NCBI GenBank assembly: GCA_964472565.1
Contig: CAYYNB010000003.1
Span: 33,002 to 97,001 of the forward strand
Origin: DATAMF01 sp964472565
GTDB taxonomy: Bacteria; Chloroflexota; Anaerolineae; Aggregatilineales; Aggregatilineaceae
Direction: 5' to 3'
DNA length: 64,000 nt
Below the pieces are notes generated by a model. That model had not been told where the DNA came from. It ran no database searches and saw only the letters and a list, made by a program, of their open reading frames with translations. Of this stretch, positions 1 through 10,095 are shown piece by piece; positions within the stretch are counted from its first letter, which is position 1, and the number at the start of each line of letters is the position of its first letter. A program made the position numbers and the translations under genes.

Positions 1-1074
1 CTTCAGCGCGCGAATCGTGGCAACTAACACAACCGCATTCGGTACCAGCCCTGAATATCGGCATTTGATATTAAAGAACTTCTCCATCCCAATATCGGCC
101 CCGAAGCCGCTTTCCGTAACCACATAATCGCCCAATCGCAGCGCAATTTGATCGGCCAGAATGCTGCTGTTCCCGTGTGCAATGTTAGCAAATGGACCTG
201 CATGGACAAACGCGGGCTGTCCTTCCAGTGTTTGCAGCAGATTCGGCATAATCGTATCTTTCAGCAGTACCGTCACAGCGCCCGCCACGCCGAGGTCTTC
301 CAGCGTAACCGGATTCCCGCTGTGGCTGTAACCGATCACCACGCAGCCCACCCGCCGCCGTAAATCCTGTAATCCCGTCGTCAGCGCCAGAATCGCCATC
401 AGCTCACTGGCGACTGAAATATCAAATCCTGTCTGTCGTGGAAAAACCGGGCTGGGCGATCCATCCGCGAGTTCGTCATCATTCAACCCAACCTGAATCG
501 AGCGTAAGCTGCGATCACACACATCCACAACCCGATTCCAGATAATCGTCTCAGGATCAATATCCAGTCGGCGCACCCCGCGCTTCGCCAATGCGGCATC
601 GCTCTGTCGGCTCTCATGGTACAGCCGGGTGTCAATCGCCGCCGCCACCAGATTATGCGCCACCGTGATCGCGTGAATATCCCCGGTCAGATGAAGATTA
701 AATTCTTCCATTGGAATCACTTGGCTGTATCCGCCACCCGCCGCGCCGCCTTTGATTCCAAATGTCGGTCCCATACTCGGCTGCCGGATACAGGTAACAG
801 CCCGATGTCCGAGTTTTCCCAGTGCTTGTGTTAGTCCAATCGTGGTGGTCGTTTTACCTTCGCCCAGTGGGGTGGGAGTAATAGCAGTTACATCAATATA
901 TTTTCCCATCGGGCGATCTTTGTACTTTTCTAATACGCTCAGATGAACTTTGGCTTTGAATTTCCCATAAAGGTCCAAATCATCCTGGCTAAGCCCCAGT
1001 GTTTCGGCAACTTCCAATATCGGACGTGCAACTGCCGACTGGGCGATTTCCAGATCGCTAGGCATTAAAGACAT
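1..1074 (-). CDS. fhs: Formate--tetrahydrofolate ligase, C-terminal part cut by window edge
   Basis: This enzyme makes 10-formyl-tetrahydrofolate from formate, THF and ATP in the cytosolic one-carbon pathway. Translation of the minus strand from ATG at 1074 gives a continuous frame to base 1 (358 codons; the family is about 555 residues, so roughly 200 C-terminal residues lie outside). Visible are the ATP-binding loop [11 protein letters not shown] (about residues 68-77), the segment [20 protein letters not shown], and [17 protein letters not shown], all hallmarks of the family. A second in-frame ATG at 1065 is possible. A promoter with two palindromes lies just upstream. Identity is near certain; the product itself appears intact as far as it can be read. 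Confidence 0.96.
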   Translation of the reverse strand, partial: MSLMPSDLEIAQSAVARPILEVAETLGLSQDDLDLYGKFKAKVHLSVLEKYKDRPMGKYIDVTAITPTPLGEGKTTTTIGLTQALGKLGHRAVTCIRQPSMGPTFGIKGGAAGGGYSQVIPMEEFNLHLTGDIHAITVAHNLVAAAIDTRLYHESRQSDAALAKRGVRRLDIDPETIIWNRVVDVCDRSLRSIQVGLNDDELADGSPSPVFPRQTGFDISVASELMAILALTTGLQDLRRRVGCVVIGYSHSGNPVTLEDLGVAGAVTVLLKDTIMPNLLQTLEGQPAFVHAGPFANIAHGNSSILADQIALRLGDYVVTESGFGADIGMEKFFNIKCRYSGLVPNAVVLVATIRALK

Positions 1075-1107
1075 TCTTTTTTTCTCCATCTGATTCATCA
1101 CAGTATG

Positions 1108-1141
1108 TTCTACTGTAGAATGAATAATCCTTGTTCACAAG
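1108..1141 (-). promoter_or_regulatory. Putative fhs promoter with two palindromes
   Basis: On the minus strand TTGTGA (1135-1140) and TACAGT (1112-1117) are 17 bp apart, a sigma70-like promoter reading into fhs. A perfect 13-bp inverted repeat, TTCTAC-T-GTAGAA (1108-1120), covers the -10, and CTTGT-tc-ACAAG (1130-1141) covers the -35. Placement suggests operator sites; the regulator is unknown. Confidence 0.5.
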
Positions 1142-1165
1142 TGATTACCACAATGCAGGGTTATG

Positions 1166-1201
1166 CAAAAAATCACGCCCAGCGAATAAGGTGGGCGTGA
1201 T
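1166..1201 (-). terminator. Rho-independent terminator after the receiver/Roadblock gene
   Basis: Minus-strand hairpin with a 9-bp perfect stem (ATCACGCCC / GGGCGTGAT, 1193-1201 with 1172-1180), a 12-base loop and a run of six T. It lies 32 bp past the stop of the 1233-2366 gene. Confidence 0.85.
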
Positions 1202-1232
1202 CCGCAATCCAATTCGAAATATAACGGGGCAT

Positions 1233-2366
1233 CTACTCGTTCAGAATGCCCATATCAATAGCTTCATCATACCCGACGCGTTCCGCTTTGCCGCCTTCCA
1301 TTTCTTCCAGCAGGTTGCTCACCGCATCGGCATCGAACAGGCTGTCAGCAATATTCTCATCAATCGCCTGTCCGAAAAGCATCTCTGCATCGAATTCTCC
1401 CAAAGTGCCTACAGAGGCTGCCTCCGCTTTATCGAACAAAGAGGCAAGTTCTTTGGTTTTTTTCTTTTCCTTCTTCGATGGTGGTGGTTCTGGGGCAGGA
1501 GCCGCTTTGACTGGCTCTTTAACCTTAACGGGCGCTGGTTCTGGTTTGCGCGCCGAATAGGCCGCCTCACCGATCATCGAAATCATCTGATCCGCAGCAC
1601 GCCGCCCAAACATCATCACGGCTCCGAATGCTGCCCGGTTAGAGCCTTCAAAAATCAGCCCCATAAAATAGTGCAGCCCCAGCGACAGGCCAAAAACATC
1701 CAACCGTTCGCCGTCATAATAATGCATCGTCCAGGCATCGCCGCCAATCAGGGGACTCATATCCGCCGAACGCGCAAAAGCTGGCCCCAGAATCAGCGCC
1801 AGTTTTTCCCGGTCAATATACCCTGTTGCCCCTTCATCGATCAGCACACGTCCGGTTCTGTCCGCCAGAATCACGCCCATCGCGCCCACATCCCGGATCA
1901 ACGATGAGATCACGCGGTGCAAATCATTCACGTTTATCGCTGGAACAGGACCAAGATCAACTTCATCTTTGGCGGGTACCTGTTCATCAGCCACCGCTGC
2001 CGGGCCATCGAGCGCCAGTCGCATCCCCCTCAGGAAGGGTTCCGCAACAGGTCGTGTAAAAATCTGAAATGGCGCATCAGGGTAACTTTCCTGGGCCTCA
2101 CCTTCTTCCGCCAGGACGATCACCGGAGTGCCCAGCGATTTATGGGCGATATTGGTTGCCAATTCGACCCCGTTTGTCCCACTATCCATACGATAAGCGG
2201 TGACAACCAGGGCAATGTTCGAATTTTGGACTTCTTCTAATGCATCCTCGGCAGTCGGAACTTCAATCAGGATGTGCGCGCGATTCAGCAGAGTGAGTGC
2301 GCCGCGCACAATACGGGTAACACCATGAGCTGCATCAACTGTTACAATTCGGGGAACCGAAGACAT
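1233..2366 (-). CDS. Degenerate receiver domain fused to Roadblock/LC7 domain
   Basis: 377 residues, probably cytosolic signalling. Residues about 5-120 have the size and pattern of a response-regulator receiver, but the phosphoacceptor strand reads VVTAYRMD where an Asp would be expected after VV, and the conserved Lys-Pro is Arg-Pro (FTRP), so phosphorylation looks unlikely. Residues about 143-265 form a Roadblock/LC7 domain (ISSLIRDVGAMGVILADRTG onward), the fold of MglB-type regulators of small GTPases. A Pro/Lys-rich linker (about 270-315) and an acidic C-terminus follow. Single gene with its own terminator. An Arf-like GTPase at 6509-7039 and a second Roadblock protein at 3105-3476 are plausible partners (inference). 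Confidence 0.75.
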   Translation of the reverse strand: MSSVPRIVTVDAAHGVTRIVRGALTLLNRAHILIEVPTAEDALEEVQNSNIALVVTAYRMDSGTNGVELATNIAHKSLGTPVIVLAEEGEAQESYPDAPFQIFTRPVAEPFLRGMRLALDGPAAVADEQVPAKDEVDLGPVPAINVNDLHRVISSLIRDVGAMGVILADRTGRVLIDEGATGYIDREKLALILGPAFARSADMSPLIGGDAWTMHYYDGERLDVFGLSLGLHYFMGLIFEGSNRAAFGAVMMFGRRAADQMISMIGEAAYSARKPEPAPVKVKEPVKAAPAPEPPPSKKEKKKTKELASLFDKAEAASVGTLGEFDAEMLFGQAIDENIADSLFDADAVSNLLEEMEGGKAERVGYDEAIDMGILNE

Positions 2367-2434
2367 GGCCGGATACCTTGAAATAAATGTACAACAATAG
2401 ATTTTGCTTTAAGCTGTACTGCGTATCTCTCTAT

Positions 2435-2462
2435 ATCGTAACCTATTTATACCACGCTGCAA
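2435..2462 (-). promoter_or_regulatory. Possible promoter of the receiver/Roadblock gene
   Basis: Minus strand TTGCAG (2457-2462), 16-bp spacer, TACGAT (2435-2440), about 70 bp upstream of the ATG at 2366. The match is moderate; an alternative -10 (TATAAA) lies in the spacer. Confidence 0.35.
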
Positions 2463-2509
2463 CTAGGTTTATGGTAATCCACACCAGAAAATCATGAAAA
2501 TTTCACAAT

Positions 2510-2983
2510 TCACCCTCTCAGTGTGGCAACCAGTCGCTTAGGATTAAGCAGCGCATCAAGTGCATCATCAATGTGACAAAACACAATATCAGCCGCCTGT
2601 ATGGCCTCTTGAGCTGCTCCTTCTGGCCCCGTGATAGCCATACTTAACGCTGCATCCTTTAGCATCAGCACATCGTTTCGCCCGTTCCCAATTGCAGCCG
2701 TTTGCTGTGCGCCCAATGTATTCAGAAACGCTTGTTTTTCCGCTGCGCCAACTTCCTGCCGTAGCCGTTGCGCCTGGATCGGTAGCCCGGCCATCGTTTG
2801 TTCGACAGTCCCGTAAGTATCCGCCGTCATAACATACAGGGTGAGATGCGCGGCCAAAGCATGCAGCCGAGTTCGTGTTGACTCTGCCATGTGTCCATCA
2901 CAGGCCAAAGTCCCATTCAAATCAAAGAGGATATTTTGTAACTGGAGTGTTCCCCATCCGGGAATAAAGACTGACAGTGCCAT
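2510..2983 (-). CDS. HAD-superfamily phosphatase, soluble P-type-ATPase-like
   Basis: 157 residues. HAD motif I is FDLNGTLA (about 21-28): the nucleophile Asp is kept and the usual second Asp is Asn, a form I associate with the small soluble P-type-ATPase-like HAD group. Motif II is MTAD, and motif IV is GNGRNDVLMLKDA, as in P-type ATPase P-domains. There is no cap insert and no membrane segment. The substrate is unknown. The start is supported by AAAGGTAG upstream of ATG 2983. The gene stands alone, divergent from the Roadblock gene at 3105. Confidence 0.75.
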   Translation of the reverse strand: MALSVFIPGWGTLQLQNILFDLNGTLACDGHMAESTRTRLHALAAHLTLYVMTADTYGTVEQTMAGLPIQAQRLRQEVGAAEKQAFLNTLGAQQTAAIGNGRNDVLMLKDAALSMAITGPEGAAQEAIQAADIVFCHIDDALDALLNPKRLVATLRG

Positions 2984-3042
2984 AAATTCTACCTTTAAGA
3001 AATCTCTCTATCATTTTCATCCCAACTGCCCTTTAAGACAAG

Positions 3043-3071
3043 TTGACTCAGCTTGGCGCTTATGCTATTAT
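3043..3071 (+). promoter_or_regulatory. Strong sigma70-type promoter of the Roadblock gene
   Basis: TTGACT (3043-3048), 17-bp spacer, TATTAT (3066-3071). It predicts transcription from about 3079, some 26 nt before the ATG at 3105. Confidence 0.75.
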
Positions 3072-3104
3072 GCAGGCGTCTCGCAAACGAAAGGAGCGCG
3101 ATAC

Positions 3105-3476
3105 ATGGCAAAATCGCGGACAGAATTAATGGTTGATCGTCTACGCGATCTTCAGGCGGGCACACCAGATATAGAAGCTTCTGCGGTAGTCAGTGTAGAT
3201 GGGTTAATTATGGCCTCGTCTTTGCCTGCGGGCGTGGAAGAAGATCGGGTGTCGGCCATGTCCGCAGCTATGCTATCCCTCGGTGAGCGTATTGCCGGCG
3301 AATTAGGGCGTGGCGGCCTTGATCAGGTTTATATTCGCGGCGACAGCGGCTTTGTGATTCTGATGTCGGTTGGTGAAGAAGCCGTATTAACTGCCCTTGT
3401 GCGTGAAAGCGCCAAACTGGGGCTGGTCTTTTTGGATATGCGACGTGCGGCAGATGATTTGCAGAAGTTGGTCTAG
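3105..3476 (+). CDS. Roadblock/LC7 domain protein (MglB-like)
   Basis: 123 residues from ATG 3105, chosen because AAGGAG lies 9 bp upstream and the promoter at 3043-3071 sits just ahead; a longer frame to 2841 would overlap both. A single Roadblock/LC7 domain fills the protein (SAVVSVDGLIMASSLPAGVE, then a central helix and GLDQVYIRGDSGFVILMSVG). Such proteins dimerise and act as GAPs or scaffolds for Ras/Arf-like GTPases in bacteria. No GTPase is adjacent, but one is encoded 3 kb away at 6509-7039. Monocistronic: strong promoter before, strong terminator after. Confidence 0.85.
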   Translation: MAKSRTELMVDRLRDLQAGTPDIEASAVVSVDGLIMASSLPAGVEEDRVSAMSAAMLSLGERIAGELGRGGLDQVYIRGDSGFVILMSVGEEAVLTALVRESAKLGLVFLDMRRAADDLQKLV

Positions 3477-3509
3477 TCAACCATTATTCAACACCCGTAG
3501 AACCTAGTG

Positions 3510-3556
3510 GCGACGGGGAGGAGGCGGCCACCGCCTTAACCTCCCCGTCGCTTTTT
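3510..3556 (+). terminator. Rho-independent terminator between Roadblock gene and pyrG
   Basis: Long GC-rich hairpin: GCGACGGGGAG (3510-3520) pairs with 3541-3551, with an inner GGCGG/CCGCC helix around a CCA loop, followed by TTTTT. Confidence 0.92.
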
Positions 3557-3582
3557 GTGTGTTTGATCCATGTTCAGCGTAA

Positions 3583-5202
<1,620 letters not shown>

Positions 5203-5205
5203 AAA

Positions 5206-6243
5206 ATGTCTGTCTCTGAGTTCATTCAGGCCATGCCCAAAGTCGAGCTGCACGTTCATCTTGAAGGTGCCGTGCAGCCTGCTACGCTTTTAGAGTTGGC
5301 GAACAAAAACGGGGTAAGTTTGCCTGCTACCGATGTGGCTGGCCTCCGTTCGTGGTACACTTTTCGTGATTTCGATCATTTTCTCGAAATCTACTTCCAA
5401 ATTTGTGCCTGCCTGCAAACCCCTGACGATCTCTCCCGTATCACCTACGAATATGGTCGCAGCATGGCGGAACAAAATATCCGTTATGCCGAAGTAACCT
5501 GGACACCCTTTACCCATGTCAAACATGGGCTTTCTTATGCGGATGTGCTGGCTGGCATAAATGCCGGGCGCGCTCAGGCCAAGCGCGAATGGGGTGTCCG
5601 CATGCGCTGGATTCCCGATATTGTTCGCTCCAATCCCGAAACGGCTTCAACCGTTGTAGACTGGCTCACCTCGTCCCTGTCTCAGGATGGTGGTGTTGTG
5701 GCGCTTGGCTTAGGCGGCCCCGAAGCCGGTTGGCCCCCCGAACCCTATGCATCAGCCTACGCCCAGGCCCTTGCCAAAGGCCTGCACAGTAATCCCCACG
5801 CCGGAGAATGTGCGGGGCCGGAGAGCGTCTGGGGAGCCATCCGCGCGCTGCAAGCCGAACGGCTTGGGCACGGTGTCCGTGCCATTGAAGACCCGGCACT
5901 TGTGACCTATTTAGCTGAACATCAGATTCCGCTTGAAGTGAATCCCACCAGCAATCTATGCCTGGGTGTTTATCCCTCCTATCAGTCGCATCCCCTGCGC
6001 GCGCTTTTGGAAGCCGGTGTTTGTGTAACCATCAACTCCGATGACCCGGCGCTGTTCAACACTACCCTGAATCAGGAATATTTGCATGCTGTCGAAGACT
6101 GCGGCTTGACTCTGGATCAGCTTCAAACCGCAGCGCTCAACGCCGTCCGTTCAACCTATTTGCCAGAAAACGAGAAATTAGCGATGCTCAATACATTCGA
6201 GAACGAATACCAGCGTTTACGTTCGGATTTGCGTTCTGAGTGA
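5206..6243 (+). CDS. add: Adenosine deaminase
   Basis: 345 residues. It deaminates adenosine/deoxyadenosine to (deoxy)inosine in purine salvage. Metal and catalytic motifs are all present: HVHLEGA near the N-terminus, HAGE in the middle, the LGHGVRA segment and INSDDPALF near the C-terminus. It follows pyrG by 3 bp and precedes a small gene by 14 bp, making a pyrG-add-small-protein operon. A sister adenine deaminase function cannot be excluded from sequence alone. Confidence 0.93.
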   Translation: MSVSEFIQAMPKVELHVHLEGAVQPATLLELANKNGVSLPATDVAGLRSWYTFRDFDHFLEIYFQICACLQTPDDLSRITYEYGRSMAEQNIRYAEVTWTPFTHVKHGLSYADVLAGINAGRAQAKREWGVRMRWIPDIVRSNPETASTVVDWLTSSLSQDGGVVALGLGGPEAGWPPEPYASAYAQALAKGLHSNPHAGECAGPESVWGAIRALQAERLGHGVRAIEDPALVTYLAEHQIPLEVNPTSNLCLGVYPSYQSHPLRALLEAGVCVTINSDDPALFNTTLNQEYLHAVEDCGLTLDQLQTAALNAVRSTYLPENEKLAMLNTFENEYQRLRSDLRSE

Positions 6244-6257
6244 GGAGGTCATTGTTT

Positions 6258-6467
6258 ATGTCAGTCGATCCGCGTGAAGATTTAGATGGGTTCTGGGAAA
6301 CGCTGTTGGGGCGTGACCCGGAAAAAATTCGAGCATTATGGAAGGATTTAGACATTCCAGAACAAGAATCGATTCGCGCCCATTTAGAGCGTATGGCCTT
6401 TGAAGACGGGTGGACAATGTCCCAGCGTCTTTCTGCCCATACAGCGTTAGAAGCCATTAAAGATTAA
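6258..6467 (+). CDS. Small acidic protein of unknown function
   Basis: 69 residues from ATG 6258, which has a near-perfect GAGGAGGT site 8 bp upstream; a GTG at 6240 would overlap the add stop and skip that site. The sequence is helical and charged (DFW-type N-terminus, EKIRALWKDLDIPEQESIRA), with no Cys, signal peptide or membrane segment. I do not recognise the family. It is the last gene of the pyrG-add operon and is followed by a hairpin. Confidence 0.7.
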   Translation: MSVDPREDLDGFWETLLGRDPEKIRALWKDLDIPEQESIRAHLERMAFEDGWTMSQRLSAHTALEAIKD

Positions 6468-6485
6468 CGTCTTTTAGAATTGGAT

Positions 6486-6510
6486 AAGCCAGGCTTGTGA
6501 GCCTGGCTTT
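6486..6510 (+). terminator. Hairpin at a convergent gene junction
   Basis: Perfect 9-bp stem AAGCCAGGC / GCCTGGCTT with a 6-base loop. The T tract is short on either strand, so it may act as a bidirectional terminator for the pyrG operon and the kinase operon. Its right arm overlaps the GTPase stop codon. Confidence 0.6.
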
Positions 6511-7039
6511 ACTGTCCACTCCGGTACCGCTCAATCTGTTCCACAATCTGAAGAAGGACCTGTCGCACACTGGTTTTCTGAATCGCAACACACGGCATCA
6601 CCGTCACATCCCCTGGATTAATTCGGCGGCGCAATTCCGTTAAACTTGTCGCACCCGGCAGGTCAGTTTTATTGGCCGCCACCAGATAGGGCACATCGTG
6701 GAAACTTGAAAACAATCGGATCAAATCCGCAGCATCAGGAAACGAAGGCGGGTCCGTGCTGTCCACCAGCACAATAAACCCATTCATTTCATGCGCCAGA
6801 ATCTCCCACATAAAATCAAAACGTGCCTGCCCAGGCGTGCCGTTCAGATGCAGAATTTTTCCATCCAGTTCCACCCGGCCATAATCCATCGCTACGGTGG
6901 TTTCGGCCTTAATTCCACGATCTTCAGTGGTAATCTTGCGCTCGGTAGTCACCACAGCAATATCCGAAATAGTGCTGATAAATGCCGTCTTGCCCGAGTT
7001 AAATGGTCCCGTGACAATGATTTTGTAGAGATTCGACAC
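6509..7039 (-). CDS. Arf/MglA-like small GTPase (COG2229 type)
   Basis: 176 residues, single G domain: P-loop GPFNSGKT (about 11-18), switch I Thr pair, G3 as NGTPGQ in place of DxxGQ (usual for this bacterial Arf-like group), G4 NKTD. No membrane segment or lipidation motif. Start is GTG 7039 with AGGAGGGG just upstream. It is the last gene of the seven-gene kinase operon, 9 bp after the response regulator. Roadblock proteins at 1233-2366 and 3105-3476 are candidate regulators. Role presumably a molecular switch tied to the kinase/phosphatase genes (inference). Confidence 0.88.
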   Translation of the reverse strand: MSNLYKIIVTGPFNSGKTAFISTISDIAVVTTERKITTEDRGIKAETTVAMDYGRVELDGKILHLNGTPGQARFDFMWEILAHEMNGFIVLVDSTDPPSFPDAADLIRLFSSFHDVPYLVAANKTDLPGATSLTELRRRINPGDVTVMPCVAIQKTSVRQVLLQIVEQIERYRSGQ

Positions 7040-7048
7040 ACACCCCTC

Positions 7049-7789
7049 CTAATCCTTGTCGTGTTTGAAATCCATAAACCGATACCCCACACCACGCTCC
7101 GTCAGGATATACTTGGGATTAGCAGGGTCTTCTTCGATCTTCTCGCGTAAATAGTTGACATATAACCGCACGTAATGCGTTTCGTCTCGGTATTCATATC
7201 CCCATACTTTTGCCAGCAGTTGCTCATGTGGCACGGTCCAACCGGTATTTTCGATCAGATGGTACAGCAGCCGGTATTCTGTAGGCCGTAATTTGATATG
7301 CTCCCCTTCAACGATCACTTCCCGCCGGTTAAAGTCTACACTCAGCCGTTCATCAATTTTGAGAACCGCATGTTCCGGCGATGCAGTGGGCATTTCGGCC
7401 CGCCGCAGCACCGCCCGGACCCGGCTTGACAACTCGCGTGACCCAAAAGGTTTCGTTACATAGTCGTCAGCGCCCAGTTCCAATCCGAAAACTTTATCGT
7501 CTTCTTCGCCTTTCGCCGTGAGCATAATAACCGGAATGCTTGAAAATTCGCGCAGCATCCGCAGCGTTTCAAATCCATCCAGCTCCGGCATCATTACATC
7601 CAATAGCACAAGGTCCGGCAGTTGAGTTCGAATCATTTCCAGTGCTGCCAGCCCATTATGCGCTTCGAGCACTTGGTATCCTTCCAGTTCCAAATTCATT
7701 CGGATGAATCCAATCATCCGAGGTTCATCGTCTACAACCAGGATGCGCTTTGCATCACGCGGTAAAGGTCGCGGCGGTTTGCCCGTCAT
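7049..7789 (-). CDS. OmpR/PhoB-family response regulator
   Basis: 246 residues. Receiver domain about 16-128 with VVDDE acidic pair, phosphoacceptor Asp in [11 protein letters not shown], Thr in MLTAKG and Lys in YVTKPF, so it looks phosphorylatable. C-terminal winged helix (about 145-240) with the [13 protein letters not shown] and [14 protein letters not shown] elements of DNA-binding OmpR proteins. No histidine kinase is adjacent; it lies inside the Ser/Thr-kinase operon, which raises the possibility of cross-phosphorylation (inference). Confidence 0.95.
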   Translation of the reverse strand: MTGKPPRPLPRDAKRILVVDDEPRMIGFIRMNLELEGYQVLEAHNGLAALEMIRTQLPDLVLLDVMMPELDGFETLRMLREFSSIPVIMLTAKGEEDDKVFGLELGADDYVTKPFGSRELSSRVRAVLRRAEMPTASPEHAVLKIDERLSVDFNRREVIVEGEHIKLRPTEYRLLYHLIENTGWTVPHEQLLAKVWGYEYRDETHYVRLYVNYLREKIEEDPANPKYILTERGVGYRFMDFKHDKD

Positions 7790-7832
7790 GGATCACTCCC
7801 GTTTGCTGTCTATCCATGCAGTTGTTAAGGCC

Positions 7833-8072
7833 TTAATCCTTGTAGAAGGCCACAATTTCTTCTTCGTCGCCCTCAGGCATAATTTCAAGAAAGTTGATTC
7901 GCCACCAGGGAACCATAATTCGCTGGACATCGGGCTGGACATAATGCAGATCTTTTCCATCTCTGCGGCGCGGATTCATGCACAGGATCGCCTGATCGGA
8001 TAGCTCCGGTAAATCTTCTACTTCGGCCAGAATTGGTTCCTCATTGCTGACATGAATAAGTAGAGTATGCAT
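7833..8072 (-). CDS. Small acidic protein of unknown function
   Basis: 79 residues from ATG 8072, chosen for GGGAGAT upstream rather than the longer frame to 8147 that would overlap the FHA gene. The sequence (MHTLLIHVSNEEPILAEVED..., PWWRINFLEIMPEGDEEE) looks like a compact beta protein and ends acidic. I do not recognise a family. It sits in the kinase operon between the FHA and response-regulator genes, with gaps of 22 and 43 bp. Confidence 0.65.
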   Translation of the reverse strand: MHTLLIHVSNEEPILAEVEDLPELSDQAILCMNPRRRDGKDLHYVQPDVQRIMVPWWRINFLEIMPEGDEEEIVAFYKD

Positions 8073-8094
8073 AGTTGAGTTATCTCCCGGTCTA

Positions 8095-8592
8095 CTACTT
8101 AAAGAAGATATGAAAAACCAACTTTCCCAATCGTATCTCGTCGCCATCCCGCAGGACGCGCGGCTGGTTCGGGATCAAACGTTGGCCGTTCAAATGAGTG
8201 CCATTGGTACTGCTCAAATCAACCAGCGTGAGGGTGTCTTCCCCACGACGTATAAGCGCGTGGCGGCGCGATACGCCTTTTTCCGCAGCCCCATAAGGAG
8301 CCATATCCAGGTCCGGTAAAAGGGTGGTTTTGGCATCCGAGCGCCCCACTACGATTTCCTCTTGGGCCGATAATGTGATGGAATCGCCGTAATCTCTGAC
8401 ATGAATAATGATGGATGATGCCTGATCAAATCGAGCCGTACCCCAGGTAAGGCGTCCACGAAAACCTACCTGCTCTTCCTGAACAAGTTGGCTCGTCACA
8501 TTTCCATGATTACCAACGAACGGGTGTCCACATTCATCACAGAAAAAAACCCCTTCGCGGTTAACATGCGCGCAATAAGGACAGGTTTTCAC
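8095..8592 (-). CDS. Zinc-ribbon and FHA domain protein
   Basis: 165 residues. N-terminal zinc ribbon with Cys4, Cys7, Cys18, Cys21 (CPYC...CDEC). C-terminal FHA domain (about 75-160) with VGR, GVSRRHALI and LSSTNGTHLNG, the phosphothreonine-binding residues. FHA domains dock phosphorylated proteins, so the operon kinase is the obvious source of ligand (inference). Start is GTG 8592, and GTGA overlaps the stop of the J-domain/vWA gene, indicating translational coupling. A paralogue with the same SRRHA signature is at 46008-46484. Confidence 0.9.
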   Translation of the reverse strand: MKTCPYCAHVNREGVFFCDECGHPFVGNHGNVTSQLVQEEQVGFRGRLTWGTARFDQASSIIIHVRDYGDSITLSAQEEIVVGRSDAKTTLLPDLDMAPYGAAEKGVSRRHALIRRGEDTLTLVDLSSTNGTHLNGQRLIPNQPRVLRDGDEIRLGKLVFHIFFK

Positions 8593-10079
8593 TTCTCGTT
8601 CTCCCGCGGTTCCGGCAGCGCGAGCAGGCGACGCGTTCCAAACTTGAGCGTTTTTCGGCCTTCTTCCGACAACGAACTGGTACTGGATACACGCCGCGCT
8701 TCAAGTGCAGCCATTTGTGCTAAATCTTCTTGGCCTGCCGCTAACAGCCGGGTTGCTAGGTTTTCCAACTTCCGCGTCGCCTCAGCCACATTCCCTTTAG
8801 CTAAAGCATCCTCAGCCTTTTGCTGCATCCGATAAAGTGTGAGCTTACCCAGCGCGTCCAAAATCGCCAGCGGCGGATCCTCAGGGGGCGGATTGCTGTT
8901 GATTTCCACTGATATATCGCTTAACACTTTATACCCCTGGCGTTCGGCCACCAGGACATCGCCTGTCACATCAATCCGAGCCACAGTTCGAAACCCATTC
9001 CGGGTGCTGGGGGGCATCTGAAGCTGAATAAGCAGCGAAATAGGACGGTTATACTCCAGCGCACCGATAGGAATCGGCTGCGGGCTGACATCCACGGGCT
9101 GCGGGCTGGGTTGCAGCCGGAATACCGATTCGAGAATCACATCTGCATCCGGTGCAATCGTCAACTGCAACCGCTCCGTAAACACATCCCCCAGGCTGCG
9201 CACCCGATCGTTCAGGAACCGCACCACCGCTCCCGGAGAATTGATATAAGCCGAATTTCCCCCGGTACGTGACGCCAGCGTATCTAGGAACACATCGTTC
9301 CATTCGTCCCCAATGCCCATCGCGCTGATTGAAATACCCAACTGTGACGCGCGTTCAGCTAGCCGTAGACATTGTTCTTCGTCCCCAAATGTGCGTCCGT
9401 CGGTCAACAGAATGATATGGTTCACCAGTCGGGGAGCGAGATATTTCTGAATCTGATCCATACCCGCAGACAGTCCATGAAAGATCTCGGTCCCACCTTC
9501 CGCTCGCATCATACTAACCATAGATCGCAGCGCGATTTTGTCATTGATCGGCGCGGCAGGGATCAATACATCTGCCCGATCACTAAAACTCACAATCGAC
9601 AGAATATCGTCCGGCGACATCTGATCGATAATTTGCTGGGCTGCAATTTTAACCTTTTCCAGCCGCTGTCCCTTCATCGACGTGCTGCGATCCAGCACCA
9701 ATGTCAGGTTGAGTCGTGCTTCATGCTGTTGTTTGTTCGACGACCCAATCTTCATTGGGACAATCTCCAGCAGCATGTAAATCACTTGTGGTTCCGACAG
9801 GGTACTTAACACCCGTTTGCTGGGTGTCACCCGAACCGTAAAATAATTCAACTCATCCTTGTACTTCCGGCGGCTGGTGTCATATTGCAGACGCCCCACC
9901 GGATCGCCAAGAATTTCATAGGCGGCGGCAATATCGCGAAATTGGATATCAACCCCTTCATTCGTATTGGCATCAGGATGAAATCGCCGTGCCGCAACAC
10001 GATATGCTTCACGAATATCATCCTGTGACGCCTCAGGTGGAATACCAAGAATTGCGTATAAATTACGCGATGCATCCAT
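8589..10079 (-). CDS. J-domain (DnaJ-like) fused to von Willebrand A domain
   Basis: 496 residues. Residues 1-70 are a J domain with the Hsp70-activating HPD at 34-36 and the typical last helix (IAAAYEILGDP). Residues about 122-310 are a vWA domain with an intact metal site: DRSTS (130-134), a Thr in EGGTEI and LLTDGRT. The remainder is a beta-rich domain plus a helical tail resembling the C-terminus of YfbK/inter-alpha-trypsin-type proteins. No signal peptide, so cytosolic. It may combine recruitment of DnaK with metal-dependent protein binding. Fourth from last in reading order of the kinase operon, 16 bp after PP2C. Confidence 0.88.
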   Translation of the reverse strand: MDASRNLYAILGIPPEASQDDIREAYRVAARRFHPDANTNEGVDIQFRDIAAAYEILGDPVGRLQYDTSRRKYKDELNYFTVRVTPSKRVLSTLSEPQVIYMLLEIVPMKIGSSNKQQHEARLNLTLVLDRSTSMKGQRLEKVKIAAQQIIDQMSPDDILSIVSFSDRADVLIPAAPINDKIALRSMVSMMRAEGGTEIFHGLSAGMDQIQKYLAPRLVNHIILLTDGRTFGDEEQCLRLAERASQLGISISAMGIGDEWNDVFLDTLASRTGGNSAYINSPGAVVRFLNDRVRSLGDVFTERLQLTIAPDADVILESVFRLQPSPQPVDVSPQPIPIGALEYNRPISLLIQLQMPPSTRNGFRTVARIDVTGDVLVAERQGYKVLSDISVEINSNPPPEDPPLAILDALGKLTLYRMQQKAEDALAKGNVAEATRKLENLATRLLAAGQEDLAQMAALEARRVSSTSSLSEEGRKTLKFGTRRLLALPEPRENEK

Positions 10080-10095
10080 CGCGATGGCCTCTCAC

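Noticed and set aside
1131..1907. 258-codon plus-strand frame opposite the receiver/Roadblock gene
   Set aside because: Antisense shadow; its sequence is rich in Arg/His/Phe without domain pattern, and the minus-strand frame has clear domains and its own terminator.
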